A stretch of DNA of 64,000 nt from Faecalicatena orotica (GCF_003149245.1 NZ_QGDL01000009.1:62001-126000); one strand, 5' to 3'; positions 51,268 through 60,562 are shown, counted from the stretch's first letter. The notes: generated by a model not told the origin, from the letters alone. Program-made: numbers and translations.

Positions 51268-52125
51268 ATGAGTTTAGGACTTCATTATAAGAATCAGGAA
51301 CAGATTTTCAGAGAGATTGAGACGGATACTCCTTATTTGGAATATCCGTTGTTTCAAAATACGGGGATTGTAAGACATGGTTTCTCGACGCGTCTGGGCG
51401 GAGTCAGTGAAGGCTGCTATTCTTCACTGAATTTAAGCTTTACTCGCGGGGACAGGGAAGAAGCCGTGCGGGAGAATTTCCGCAGGATGGGGAATGCGCT
51501 CGGGGTGAGGTGTGAAGATATGGTTTTTACACAGCAGACCCATACGACCAATGTCCGTGTTGTGACGGATCAGGACCGCGGGATGGGGATTGTGCGCCCG
51601 CGGAGTTATGCGGATGTCGACGGGCTTGTGACCAATGTTCCGGGAATCTGTCTTGTCACATTTTTTGCAGACTGTGTCCCCCTTTATTTTCTGGACCCGG
51701 TAAAGAAGGTGATTGGCCTGAGCCATTCCGGATGGCGGGGAACTGTCGGAAAGATCGGAAGGAGGACCGTGGAACTAATGCAGGAGCAGTACGGCTGCTC
51801 GCCGGCTGATATCCTTGCGGCGGTGGGACCTTCCATCTGTCAGGACTGCTATGAGGTCAGTGAAGATGTGATCGTCCAGTTCCGGGAACATTTTGCAGAA
51901 AAAGACTGGCCCGAATTGTTTTATAAAAAAGAAAACGGGAAGTACCAACTGGACCTCTGGAAGGCGAATGAACTTGTTTTTTTGGAGGCAGGAATTCATA
52001 AAGAACATATAGCCGTGACAAACCTGTGTACTCACTGTAACAGCGATATTCTGTATTCCCACAGGACGACAGGGGACAAAAGAGGAAACTTGTGTGCGTT
52101 TCTTGCATTGAAGGAGGAGGCATAA
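51268..52125 (+). CDS. pgeF: Peptidoglycan editing factor PgeF (YfiH/laccase domain)
   Basis: A 285-residue YfiH-type protein. Motifs FSTRLGGVSEGCYSSLNLS, FTQQTHTTNV, FADCVPLYFLD, LSHSGWRGTVGKIG and CTHCNSDILYSHR hold the metal ligands. It removes faulty L-Ser-containing cell-wall precursors or acts on purine nucleosides in related proteins. ATG 51268 follows AAAGGA; an earlier GTG at 51253 is less likely. It is 3 bp from the MscS gene. Confidence 0.92.
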   Translation: MSLGLHYKNQEQIFREIETDTPYLEYPLFQNTGIVRHGFSTRLGGVSEGCYSSLNLSFTRGDREEAVRENFRRMGNALGVRCEDMVFTQQTHTTNVRVVTDQDRGMGIVRPRSYADVDGLVTNVPGICLVTFFADCVPLYFLDPVKKVIGLSHSGWRGTVGKIGRRTVELMQEQYGCSPADILAAVGPSICQDCYEVSEDVIVQFREHFAEKDWPELFYKKENGKYQLDLWKANELVFLEAGIHKEHIAVTNLCTHCNSDILYSHRTTGDKRGNLCAFLALKEEA

Positions 52126-52128
52126 GAA

Positions 52129-53031
52129 ATGATATTAGCGGCATCAGATTTTAAATCTGCAGAAGAAGTGACGACAGAAGTCACGCAGGAAGTAAGCAGA
52201 ATGTCACAGTACTTTCAGGATCATCTTCCGGGGCTGATTGGTTTTGGAATTAAGGTTTTACTTGCGCTTGTATTTTTCTTCATCGGGCGCGTTGTCATCC
52301 GCTGGATACAGAAGCTTGTGCGGCATTCTCTGGAGAGGACGAGTGCGGATAAAGGCGTGATCCAGTTCGTGGATTCCCTTTTGAAAGCCAGCCTGTATGT
52401 GCTGCTGATTTTCACCATAGCGACGAAACTCGGGGTAGAGTCCTCATCGGTTGCCGCACTGCTCGCATCCGGTGGTGTTGCTATAGGCCTTGCCCTTCAG
52501 GGAAGTCTGTCAAACTTTGCGGGCGGCGTCCTGATTTTGCTGTTGAAGCCATTTGTGGTAGGAGACTATATCATTGAAAACACAGGTAAGAATGAGGGAA
52601 CAGTAAAAGAGATTCAGATTTTCTATACTAAGCTGTCTACGGTTGATAATAAGACGATTGTGATTCCCAATGGCACGCTGGCAAACAGCAGTCTGACGAA
52701 CGTGACTGCAAGGCCGGAGCGGCAGCTGGATATGAAGGTAGGCATCGCCTACCATGCGGACTTGAAAAAGGCAAAAGCCCTGATTGAGGACCTGCTGTTA
52801 AATGATGATTCCATTATGCAGGATGAGGATATTAAGGTGTTTGTAGATTCCCTCGGGGACAGTGCCGTAATGCTGGGACTTCGCGCGTGGGTGAAGACAG
52901 ACGAGTACTGGCCGACAAGGTGGAGGCTTCTGGAAGAAATCAAACTGACTTTTGACAGAGAAAATATTGAGATACCTTATAACCAGCTGACGGTTCATAT
53001 GTATGGAGAAGAAAATAAAGGAGCAGAGTAG
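52129..53031 (+). CDS. mscS: Small-conductance mechanosensitive channel (MscS family)
   Basis: A 300-residue MscS. Three helices: about 35-60, 80-105 and 110-135; the pore-lining TM3 shows VAALLASGGVAIGLALQGSLSNFAGGVLILL (key part AIGLALQGSLSNFAGG). A beta/alpha vestibule domain follows (PNGTLANSSLTN). It releases solutes on osmotic downshift. RBS GAGGAGG. Coupled to the phosphoesterase gene 3 bp downstream. Confidence 0.95.
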   Translation: MILAASDFKSAEEVTTEVTQEVSRMSQYFQDHLPGLIGFGIKVLLALVFFFIGRVVIRWIQKLVRHSLERTSADKGVIQFVDSLLKASLYVLLIFTIATKLGVESSSVAALLASGGVAIGLALQGSLSNFAGGVLILLLKPFVVGDYIIENTGKNEGTVKEIQIFYTKLSTVDNKTIVIPNGTLANSSLTNVTARPERQLDMKVGIAYHADLKKAKALIEDLLLNDDSIMQDEDIKVFVDSLGDSAVMLGLRAWVKTDEYWPTRWRLLEEIKLTFDRENIEIPYNQLTVHMYGEENKGAE

Positions 53032-53034
53032 AAA

Positions 53035-54261
53035 ATGCTGGCAGTTTATTTATCACCTGTTTATATACTGCTGAATTTATATATCTTAAGATGGCTGCTG
53101 CGGTGGATGAGTGCCTGCAGCGGCTATTTTCACGGGAAAAAGGCGAAAGCGTGTGTCGCCGTGGTTTATACCCTTTTGGCAACAGCCCTGCTGACCGGCT
53201 TTCTGATGCCTGCGGGGAATCTGCAGAGAGTCCTCAAACTGATTGGCAATTACTGGCTTGGCGTGATGCTTTATGCCCTGCTTGTAATTCTTGCAGCGGA
53301 CCTGATCAGGCTGATCTTAAGAATATTCGTGTGGAAGGACTGGGGACGGGACAAAGAGACAGATAAGAAATGGAAGATCCTGCGTGAAAGAAGGGGATTC
53401 GCCGTGATTGGGGCGGTATGTGTGATCCTGATGGCTGCTGCGTGCATCGGCGGGGCGATAAATGCCCGAATCATCAGAACCACGGATTACGATATCAGTA
53501 TTGATAAACATGCGGGAAATCTGGATGAACTTAAGATTGTACTGGCAGCGGACCTGCATCTGGGATATAATGTGGGGCACCTCGAGATGGAGCAGATGGT
53601 CCGGAAAATAAATGCACAGAAACCGGATTTGGTCGTGATCGCAGGAGATATATTCGACAATGAATATGAGGCTCTGGATGACCCTGACAGGCTGATTTCT
53701 ATTTTAAAGGGTATAAAAAGTAAATATGGGACCTATGCCTGTTACGGGAACCACGATATTCAGGAAAAGATACTGGCGGGGTTTACGTTCGGCGGCAAAC
53801 ATGAAAAAAAGGAAAGTGACCCACGTATGGATGAGTTTCTTAAAAAAGCCGGAATCACACTTCTTAAGGACAAGGGATTGTTGATTGCTGACAGCTTTTA
53901 TCTGTATGGCAGACCCGATTTTCACCGTCCCGGACGGGGGATTGACGTGCGCAGGACGGCAGAAGAGATTACTTCAGATTTCGACAAGGATAAACCGATC
54001 ATTGTCATCGATCATGAGCCAAAGGAGTTGGACGAGCTTTCAAAGGCCGGTGTTGATCTGGACCTGTGCGGGCATACCCATGACGGACAGACATTTCCGG
54101 GAAATTTGACGGTGGGCCTTATGTGGGAAAATTCTTATGGATACCTCAGGAAGGGGGACATGCATAATATTGTTACCTCAGGAGTGGGCGTGTTTGGGCT
54201 GTTCATGAGACTGGGTACAAAAGCAGAGATCTGTGCGGTGAATGTAAGATTTGCCGGGTGA
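53035..54261 (+). CDS. Membrane-anchored metallophosphoesterase
   Basis: A 408-residue protein. Three to four N-terminal hydrophobic segments (residues 1-150), then a calcineurin-like domain: VLAADLHLGYN, VIAGDIFDNE, YACYGNHD, IIVIDHEPKEL and DLCGHTHDGQTFPGN. This order matches YkuE/YaeI-type enzymes acting near the membrane, for example on lipid A-like or UDP-linked substrates in other bacteria; the substrate here is unknown. Cotranscribed with mscS. Confidence 0.9.
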   Translation: MLAVYLSPVYILLNLYILRWLLRWMSACSGYFHGKKAKACVAVVYTLLATALLTGFLMPAGNLQRVLKLIGNYWLGVMLYALLVILAADLIRLILRIFVWKDWGRDKETDKKWKILRERRGFAVIGAVCVILMAAACIGGAINARIIRTTDYDISIDKHAGNLDELKIVLAADLHLGYNVGHLEMEQMVRKINAQKPDLVVIAGDIFDNEYEALDDPDRLISILKGIKSKYGTYACYGNHDIQEKILAGFTFGGKHEKKESDPRMDEFLKKAGITLLKDKGLLIADSFYLYGRPDFHRPGRGIDVRRTAEEITSDFDKDKPIIVIDHEPKELDELSKAGVDLDLCGHTHDGQTFPGNLTVGLMWENSYGYLRKGDMHNIVTSGVGVFGLFMRLGTKAEICAVNVRFAG

Positions 54262-54305
54262 TTTGAAAAATGTGGGGATTCTAAAAGAAAAAAGTAAAAA
54301 AACTG

Positions 54306-54334
54306 TTGAAATTATTGCTGAAAAGAGATATAAT
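54306..54334 (+). promoter_or_regulatory. Promoter of tRNA-Thr
   Basis: TTGAAA (54306-54311), a 17-nt spacer and TATAAT (54329-54334), 27 nt before the tRNA. Confidence 0.7.
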
Positions 54335-54361
54335 AATCAAGGTTCGTCTGACGGACCATAA

Positions 54362-54434
54362 GCTGGAATAGCTCAGTCGGTAGAGCACCTCACTCGTAAT
54401 GAGGGGGTCGTCGGTTCAAGTCCGATTTCCAGCT
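54362..54434 (+). tRNA. tRNA-Thr (CGT anticodon)
   Basis: A 73-nt cloverleaf: acceptor GCTGGAA/TTCCAGC, D stem GCTC/GAGC, anticodon stem CCTCA/TGAGG with loop CTCGTAA (anticodon CGT), and T arm GTCGG-TTCAAGT-CCGAT. CCA is not encoded. No flanking integrase or duplicate 3' end is seen. Confidence 0.95.
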
Positions 54435-54441
54435 TTGCGAG

Positions 54442-54479
54442 AAAAGGCCGCAAACCTAGCAAAGGGACGGCCTTTTTTG
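54442..54479 (+). terminator. Terminator of tRNA-Thr
   Basis: AAAAGGCCG (54442-54450) pairs with CGGCCTTTT (54468-54476), ending in TTTTTT. Confidence 0.8.
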
Positions 54480-54605
54480 ATGCCCTCAGGAGGTGGACAT
54501 CAGTGGAAAAGGAGCAATAAATAATGTCAATAAAAGTAAATTATTGAATGTTATGTCTGCATACGGTATAATGATTGATAATATATGTTAAAGGAGGAAA
54601 AGCAT

Positions 54606-55412
54606 ATGAAAAAGGTATTAAGCTTATTATTAGTAATCTGTTTATCAATTGGTATGATGGTAGGGTGTAGCACAAAAGATGCAGATGCCCCGGAAGAGAT
54701 AAAATACGCAGACGAAGATTTTATGGTGGATTTGTCCAAAGCTTTAGAAACAAGATGGGCAATGAACGAGCAAGATCAAAATAGCTATGAAGAAGGTACG
54801 GACAAACAAAAAGAATTATTTTCCAAATGGACAAAGGCTGAATTAGATATTTTACAAAAGTACGAGGATGAAAAGTTTGAAAACAGTAAGTTAAAAGAAC
54901 TTGCGATCCAATATATTAATTGTTTAAAAGATCAGGAAGAGGCATTGAAGTACGTTACAGTTGATTATGCAAAATTTTCTGAACTTTGGCAGACGGCTTA
55001 TGATTCAAGAACGCAGTTAATTGCTCAGTTTAAAGAGGATTATGATTTAAAAGTTTCTGAAAAATATCAGAGTACACTCGATGATCTCCTCACAAATGCA
55101 CAGCTTGTTACAGAAGATCAGACAGAAAAAAGCACTGTTGAAGAATTTATAAAAGGCATTCAGTTTACAACAGAAAGTGATGAGTTTGGATTGAAGACTT
55201 GTTCCGCTGTGGTAGAAAATACCACGGGATTAGGATTTAAATCCTTGTCTTTAACAATTAACCTGCTTGATGCGGATGGCGTAATTATTGAGACGACATA
55301 CTCACATGTGGAAAATTTTGCTCCGGGAAGTAAAGCAAAATTTGAATTCATGACCGATAAAGAATTCACATCCACAGATGTGAATGCACAGTTTTATGAA
55401 CTTGATAAATAA
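54606..55412 (+). CDS. Lipoprotein with FxLYD-like C-terminal domain
   Basis: A 268-residue lipoprotein with signal MKKVLSLLLVICLSIGM and lipobox MVGC (Cys near residue 22). Residues 30-175 are helical and acidic; residues 185-265 form a beta domain with LGFKSLSLTINLLDADG and ENFAPGSKAKFEF, resembling the FxLYD family. ATG 54606 follows AAAGGAGG; the longer frame at 54585 is discounted. Lower GC than its neighbours. Function unknown. Confidence 0.75.
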   Translation: MKKVLSLLLVICLSIGMMVGCSTKDADAPEEIKYADEDFMVDLSKALETRWAMNEQDQNSYEEGTDKQKELFSKWTKAELDILQKYEDEKFENSKLKELAIQYINCLKDQEEALKYVTVDYAKFSELWQTAYDSRTQLIAQFKEDYDLKVSEKYQSTLDDLLTNAQLVTEDQTEKSTVEEFIKGIQFTTESDEFGLKTCSAVVENTTGLGFKSLSLTINLLDADGVIIETTYSHVENFAPGSKAKFEFMTDKEFTSTDVNAQFYELDK

Positions 55413-55419
55413 CAGATAT

Positions 55420-55457
55420 AAGGCCGCAGACCCAATGATAAGGGACTGCGGCCTTTT
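55420..55457 (+). terminator. Terminator after the lipoprotein gene
   Basis: AAGGCCGCAG (55420-55429) pairs with CTGCGGCCTT (55446-55455), a perfect 10-bp stem followed by TTGGG. Confidence 0.7.
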
Positions 55458-55466
55458 GGGTATACA

Positions 55467-55628
55467 TTACTCCCCGCCGGGACCATCCCGTCTCGGGACT
55501 TCATCCGGGATAACGTTCGTAGCATTTGTTTCCGGAGCAAGGGGGATTTCTATATTCTTTTCCTGCTTACCCGGGTCTATTGTACGTGCAGGGTTGGTAC
55601 GGCCGGGCATATTCGTATAATTATCCAT
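55467..55628 (-). CDS. Small hypothetical protein, 53 aa
   Basis: A short gene reading MDNYTNMPGRTNPARTIDPG at its N-terminus and ending RRDGPGGE. It is Pro-, Asn- and Asp-rich, with no Cys, Trp or membrane segment. ATG 55628 has a strong AAAGGAGGTG 5 nt upstream, the best evidence that it is real. It is convergent with the lipoprotein gene and divergent from the marR gene. Function unknown. Confidence 0.6.
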   Translation of the reverse strand: MDNYTNMPGRTNPARTIDPGKQEKNIEIPLAPETNATNVIPDEVPRRDGPGGE

Positions 55629-55696
55629 TTTGCACCTCCTTTATCTTATGTATCTAGTATTTCCCTAATTTCGAAAAAGTATGTCTTAGGAAATGC

Positions 55697-55757
55697 TTGA
55701 CATTCTGGTTTTATATGTTAAAATAGTTCATTGAAGAACAGTTCTTTAATGAACTAT
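55697..55757 (+). promoter_or_regulatory. marR promoter with large palindromic operator
   Basis: TTGACA (55697-55702), a 16-nt spacer and TAAAAT (55719-55724). Directly overlapping the -10 is a 17-1-17 palindrome (55723-55739 and 55741-55757) with a single mismatch. A MarR dimer would block transcription there, suggesting autoregulation. Confidence 0.75.
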
Positions 55758-55834
55758 ATATTCTGGATGGATTGGAATAAATCCGATTTATGCGGTCTGC
55801 AACGATATGTCTAAGAAAGAGTGAGGTGCCATAG

Positions 55835-56278
55835 ATGCTGACAACTATTGAGTTTTTGACAATTACAAACCAGTTCCAGAAAGTATATGGGAGCAAGCTG
55901 AGCGAGATTGCATCTGCATATGATATGACAAAGGTAGAAATTGATGTCCTGCTTTTCCTCTATAACAATCCACAGTATGACACAGCGAAGGAAATTGTAG
56001 AGTTCAGGCATATTGCAAAGTCCTATGTATCCAAGGCTGTTGACCTGTTGGTGAAGCGGGGATATCTGGCGGTGGAAGAGGATGCGTCGGACCGGAGGGT
56101 GGCGCATCTGACCATAGTGGATGGTGCGGCTAAAGTGGCAGCGAAGGCCAGAAAGGCGCAGGAAGAAGTCATGGGAGTTATTTTTGAGGGAGTAACTGAG
56201 GAAGAAAAGCAAACCTTTGAAAATATCCTGCGCAAGATGATGGAAAACATGGAAAAAGATAAACGAGGTGAAGATTAA
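55835..56278 (+). CDS. MarR-family transcriptional regulator
   Basis: A 147-residue winged-helix protein: KVEIDVLLFLYNNPQYDTAKEI, HIAKSYVSKAVDLLVKRGYL (recognition helix) and EDASDRRVAHLTIVDGA (wing). It should bind the palindrome at 55723-55757 and control itself and the TSUP gene 1 nt downstream. Confidence 0.92.
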   Translation: MLTTIEFLTITNQFQKVYGSKLSEIASAYDMTKVEIDVLLFLYNNPQYDTAKEIVEFRHIAKSYVSKAVDLLVKRGYLAVEEDASDRRVAHLTIVDGAAKVAAKARKAQEEVMGVIFEGVTEEEKQTFENILRKMMENMEKDKRGED

Positions 56279-56279
56279 G

Positions 56280-57050
56280 ATGATTGCGAAGATACTTGTA
56301 TGTCTGGCAGCCGGCATGGGCGCCGGAATTGGGACTGGCCTTGCGGGATTGTCCGCAGCGGCGGTTATTTCCCCGATGCTGATTACGTTTTTGGGTTTCG
56401 ATGCATATGAAGCGGTAGGAATTGCGCTGGCATCTGATGTGCTGGCATCGGCGGTTTCTGCGTATACATACGGGAAACATAAAAATCTGGATATCAGGAA
56501 CGGGATCGTGATGCTCTGTACTGTACTGCTATTTACGATGGCAGGAAGTTATATTGCCTCTCTGCTTCCGAATACGACGATGGGAGGGTTCTCGGTATTT
56601 ATGACACTAATTCTGGGAATTAAATTCATTGTGCGCCCGGTTATGACGACCAAGGATAAACAGGAGGAAAAAGATAAGAAAACTAAGATTATACAGTCCA
56701 TATTGTGTGGGATTGCAATCGGGTTTATCTGTGGGTTTATCGGAGCAGGCGGCGGAATGATGATGCTTCTCATGCTGACCAGCGTGCTGGGGTATGAATT
56801 AAAGACAGCCGTCGGAACAAGTGTGTTTATCATGTCGTTTACGGCATTTACAGGAGCTGTGTCACATTTCTCCATCAGCGGAAGCCTGCCAGACATGCCG
56901 GCGCTGGTACTATGTGTTCTCTTCACACTGGCCGGTGCGAGGGTTGCCGCGAGATTTGCAAACAAAGCACCAGCCAAGACATTGAACAGGGCGACAGGCG
57001 TTGTACTGTCTATTCTGGGGATTGCTATGGTTGCGGTGAAGTATTTATAA
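56280..57050 (+). CDS. TauE/SafE (TSUP) family anion transporter
   Basis: A 256-residue membrane protein with about eight hydrophobic segments. Family signature GTGLAGLSAAAVISPML near residue 16 and repeated as GFIGAGGGMMMLLMLTSVLGYELKTAVGTS (key part GFIGAGGGMM) around residue 155. It exports or imports small sulfur-containing or carboxylate anions. ATG 56280 is preferred to a GTG at 56268 since GAGGTG fits better. The gene abuts glxK convergently without any gap. Confidence 0.9.
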   Translation: MIAKILVCLAAGMGAGIGTGLAGLSAAAVISPMLITFLGFDAYEAVGIALASDVLASAVSAYTYGKHKNLDIRNGIVMLCTVLLFTMAGSYIASLLPNTTMGGFSVFMTLILGIKFIVRPVMTTKDKQEEKDKKTKIIQSILCGIAIGFICGFIGAGGGMMMLLMLTSVLGYELKTAVGTSVFIMSFTAFTGAVSHFSISGSLPDMPALVLCVLFTLAGARVAARFANKAPAKTLNRATGVVLSILGIAMVAVKYL

Positions 57051-58178
57051 TCACAGCAGCCGGAACACCTGCTCCACGCTGTCAGCCATATTTTCCCGCG
57101 CGTGTTCCGGTGCCATTGCCTCCTCCAGTGTTGTGACTCCCCGCACGATAGGGAAGAATGCATCAATCCCGGATTCATTGCACACCCGTGCACCTTTCGT
57201 GACGCTGCCTGCAAATGCGAGAACTTTCGCCCCATGTTTCTTCGCCAGTTTTGCCACGCCGACTGGAGCCTTCCCCATCGCTGTCTGATGGTCCAGACGG
57301 CCTTCTCCGGTTACGACAATATCGGCATCTTTAAGTTCGTCCTCCAGACCGACCGCATCCAGAATCAGGTCAATTCCCGGTGTGAGTTCGGCATGCAGGT
57401 AACTGAGCAGCGCGAAGCCAAGCCCGCCGGCAGCGCCAGCCCCTTCCGCTTCTGCAAAATCGTTCCCGAGTGTTTCTTTTGTCACCTCTGCGTAGCTGGC
57501 CATATCTGCATCCAACTGTGCCTTCATGTCATCCGTGACCCCTTTCTGGGGGCCGTATATGTAAGTGGCGCCATTTTCCCCGCAGAGGGGGTTGGTTACG
57601 TCACAGGCAACCTGAAAACGGCATTCAGACAGTTTCGGGTAAGCATTGCTGGTGCAGACTGCAGCAATCCGTCCGAGAGCCTGTGCACCCTGTCCGACAT
57701 CCTGCCCGTCCTGATCTATGAATAAATACCCCAGAGCCTGCAGCATTCCAATTCCACCATCATTGGTGGCGCTCCCGCCGATGCCGATGATGAAGTTCCG
57801 GCACCCTTTTTGTGCCGCGTCACGGATCATTTCCCCGACGCCGTAAGTTGTAGCGGCAAGCGGATTTTTTTCTTTCCCTGACACAAGCGTGATTCCGGCC
57901 GCCGAGGCCATCTCCATGATTGCGGTGTCAGTTTCTTTCAGATATCCATAATAAGCTGGGACTGGTTCACCGAGCGGTCCTGTCACGGTGAGGTCGATCC
58001 GTTCGCCTCCCATCCCTTCAATCAAAGCATCAACGGTACCTTCCCCGCCGTCTGCCAGAGGCTTTACGACAACCTGCGTTTCAGGATGGGCGCGGAGAAT
58101 CCCCTCGCGGGCTGCAAGCCCTGCCTCCATAGAACTCAGACTTCCTTTTAATGAATCAATTGCTGCAACGACTTTCAT
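57051..58178 (-). CDS. Glycerate 2-kinase (GarK/GlxK family)
   Basis: A 375-residue glycerate kinase type 1. The start MKVVAAIDSLKGSLSSMEAG and later KPLADGGEGTVDALIEGMGG, GIGGSATNDGGIGMLQALGY and VTGEGRLDHQTAMGKAPVGVA are diagnostic. Converts D-glycerate to 2-phosphoglycerate. ATG 58178 follows CGGAGGT. A CdaR regulator and a GarR-like reductase gene lie nearby, together making a glycerate/tartronate semialdehyde route. Confidence 0.94.
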   Translation of the reverse strand: MKVVAAIDSLKGSLSSMEAGLAAREGILRAHPETQVVVKPLADGGEGTVDALIEGMGGERIDLTVTGPLGEPVPAYYGYLKETDTAIMEMASAAGITLVSGKEKNPLAATTYGVGEMIRDAAQKGCRNFIIGIGGSATNDGGIGMLQALGYLFIDQDGQDVGQGAQALGRIAAVCTSNAYPKLSECRFQVACDVTNPLCGENGATYIYGPQKGVTDDMKAQLDADMASYAEVTKETLGNDFAEAEGAGAAGGLGFALLSYLHAELTPGIDLILDAVGLEDELKDADIVVTGEGRLDHQTAMGKAPVGVAKLAKKHGAKVLAFAGSVTKGARVCNESGIDAFFPIVRGVTTLEEAMAPEHARENMADSVEQVFRLL

Positions 58179-58336
58179 ATTCAATACCTCCGTGATGAAT
58201 CGAACAGTAACACATTATCTGAATTCAGTATAACAGATGGGCGATAAATGAGTATGGTACAGGTAATAAAAAATATAGGTATTTATCCGTAAAATTATCA
58301 CCTGTACCAAACACGATCCAGGAAAAAACTGGTATC

Positions 58337-59389
58337 CTAATGGTTACAGAATAGTGCGAACTGTAGTAAAAAAGCATCCTGAAACAGACGGGGATTCAGT
58401 CCTGTTTTTTCGGTAATTCTGTCCAGCTGGTACTGGAGCGTGTTTTTGTGGATAAAAAGTGCTTCCGAAGCATCCTTCAGTGATAAATTGCAGGAAAAAT
58501 AGATGTTCAAAATCTTTAATTCCTTATCATTGAGAGAACTGAGAATGCGTCCGGCATAGAGCTTCTGGATTTGATCCGGCAGGCTCTCCAGTACGAATTC
58601 AATGGAAATGTCATCAATGCTGCAGAATACAGTATTCAGTTGCCGTGCGTGTCTGCGGGCAGTCTGTGCGCTGTGGTAGGACTGGCTGAGCTGATAAAGC
58701 GGCCCGAAGGGCCCCATGCCGGCGTGCACACGGTCTTTGTATTTCGAACCGAATTCATCGGGCGAAAAGCCCTGCCATGTCTCACGGTCAAAGACAACCA
58801 CCCATTCATTCGGGTAAAGGTAGACAGAAAGCCGGCAGCCGATGGCAGAAAAATAGAAACGCAGCGAAGGTTCCAACGTCGTATCCTTCATCTTAATGGA
58901 CAGCACCGCATATTCCTTGGAGGAATCTATCTCATATTTTTCCAACAGAATATCCAACTGCTTCTGGTTCTGCACATTGTCATAGATCAGTGAAGTGATG
59001 AGGAAATGGATGGAACGGTTTTCAGACAAAAGTTCCTCGTTCAGCTGCTGTTCTTTCAGGAAAACCTCTGTAATCTTGGTGATTAGGAAGCCAAATTGTT
59101 TCAGGTCGTCCGGATTTCCCGTGATCCCGATCACCGCAACCGGGGTACCTTCGAGAAAAATCGGATAGTTAATACCATTTCGGGCACCCTTGAAATCATG
59201 GCTGTCACCGACAAAGACGGGGGTCCCCCTTCTTATGGCTTCGCATCCGGCTTCATGGAAAGTTCCGATCCGCTTGGAATCCGTGCTTCCTATAATAATG
59301 CCGGATGCGTTGATAAAGTTAATGTCGTTTCCAACAACCTCATAGACTGCTTTAACAATCTGTGATGCAAGCTGTCTGGATAGTTCCAT
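58337..59389 (-). CDS. CdaR-family regulator of sugar-diacid/glycerate metabolism
   Basis: A 350-residue protein. The N-terminal sensor LASQIVKAVYEVVGNDINFI, ASGIIIGSTDSKRIG is the sugar-diacid recognition domain; the C-terminal PucR-type helix-turn-helix is LSLKDASEALFIHKNTLQYQLDRI. Related regulators activate glucarate, galactarate and glycerate genes. ATG 59389 follows GGAGGTGAT; an open frame further upstream lies in the divergent promoter region. Adjacent to glycerate kinase, the likely target. Confidence 0.92.
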   Translation of the reverse strand: MELSRQLASQIVKAVYEVVGNDINFINASGIIIGSTDSKRIGTFHEAGCEAIRRGTPVFVGDSHDFKGARNGINYPIFLEGTPVAVIGITGNPDDLKQFGFLITKITEVFLKEQQLNEELLSENRSIHFLITSLIYDNVQNQKQLDILLEKYEIDSSKEYAVLSIKMKDTTLEPSLRFYFSAIGCRLSVYLYPNEWVVVFDRETWQGFSPDEFGSKYKDRVHAGMGPFGPLYQLSQSYHSAQTARRHARQLNTVFCSIDDISIEFVLESLPDQIQKLYAGRILSSLNDKELKILNIYFSCNLSLKDASEALFIHKNTLQYQLDRITEKTGLNPRLFQDAFLLQFALFCNH

Positions 59390-59545
59390 GAATATCACCT
59401 CCGTAACAAATATATGGTCATCGTACCATAAAAAAGGACTACAATCCATAAAAATCGATAACACGGAATGTATATTGTTAATTTTGCAGTGAGACGTTAT
59501 AATAAAGAAGACAAAATGAAAGCAAAAGTGAGCAGGAGGATACGG

Positions 59546-60562
59546 ATGCAGGAACATTTGGGGATAGATACAGTAAAGGAAGGAAAACGCTTTTTTTCAA
59601 CAATCGGATTTTTGTATCTGGCAGGATCGGTCATTATATGGATTGTGCAGGACCTGACCATCGGTATGGTCCACTATATGAAGCCTGAACTACTGCAGAA
59701 TAATACCCTTTTCATGATGCTGCCAATGCTGTCGATGTATATACTGGGAATGCCGATGCTGATTTTTCTGGTCAGCCGCATGAAAACAGAGAAAAAGATT
59801 GCCGTGCATAAGATGTCAGTGGGAAAGTTAATTATGGCTGCAATCATGTGTTATGGGATCATGTACGCAGGCAATCTGGCGGGGAATTTCCTGACGATGC
59901 TCATCGGATTATTCACGGGTTCGGCGGTCACAAACGAAGTGGCTTCAATGGTGGCGGGGAACGCGCAGTGGGCGGTGTTTTTCCTTACAGTTCTATGTGC
60001 CCCGGTGTATGAAGAGGTCATTTTCAGGAAACTGATTATAGACCGTGCGGTGGTGTATGGAGAAGGCACGGCGGTGGTACTTTCAGGAATCATGTTCGGG
60101 CTGTTCCACGGAAACCTGAACCAGTTTGCATATGCATTCTTCTTAGGCCTGTTTCTGGCTTTTATCTATGTAAAAACCGGCCGGCTCAGATATACGGTCA
60201 TCCTCCATATGGCGGTGAACTTTGTGGGGAGTGTTGTCTCAGTCTGGATTCTGAATGCATCACGTTTCAGTGAGCTTCCGGGGACTACGAGCCTGCTTCA
60301 GACAAATGTGGCTGAGGGGATGGCAAAAATCAGGGAACTGATGCCGGGTATCGTGCTTATAACGTTATACAGTCTGGCTGTGATTGGGACTGCCGCTGCG
60401 GGAATTACACTTCTAATTGCCTACAGGAAAAGTTTCCGGCTGCTGCCGGGAGAAAAGATGATTCCGCAGGGAAGGCGGTTTGCGGTTGTGGCACTCAATG
60501 CCGGGATGCTGTTGTTTACTGCCTTCTGGCTGATACAGATGGTCATGCAGCTTATGGCTTAA
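59546..60562 (+). CDS. CPBP-family intramembrane metalloprotease
   Basis: A 338-residue membrane protein with about eight helices. The protease motifs are EEVIFRKLIIDR (near residue 155), FGLFHGNLNQF (near 190) and HMAVNFVGS (near 238), in the usual CPBP (Abi, Rce1-like) order. ATG 59546 is selected because AGGAGGA lies 5 nt upstream, rather than the earlier in-frame starts at 59468 or 59516. Role in peptide maturation or self-immunity of bacteriocins is known for relatives only. Confidence 0.88.
   Translation: MQEHLGIDTVKEGKRFFSTIGFLYLAGSVIIWIVQDLTIGMVHYMKPELLQNNTLFMMLPMLSMYILGMPMLIFLVSRMKTEKKIAVHKMSVGKLIMAAIMCYGIMYAGNLAGNFLTMLIGLFTGSAVTNEVASMVAGNAQWAVFFLTVLCAPVYEEVIFRKLIIDRAVVYGEGTAVVLSGIMFGLFHGNLNQFAYAFFLGLFLAFIYVKTGRLRYTVILHMAVNFVGSVVSVWILNASRFSELPGTTSLLQTNVAEGMAKIRELMPGIVLITLYSLAVIGTAAAGITLLIAYRKSFRLLPGEKMIPQGRRFAVVALNAGMLLFTAFWLIQMVMQLMA

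Noticed and set aside
54362-54434. tRNA-Thr as an integration site for a mobile element
   Set aside because: No integrase is near and no copy of the tRNA 3' end is seen within the following 10 kb.
58201-58213. Third copy of the GTTACTGTTC palindrome (sequence GAACAGTAACAC)
   Set aside because: Only one half-site of 10 bp is present, with no dyad.
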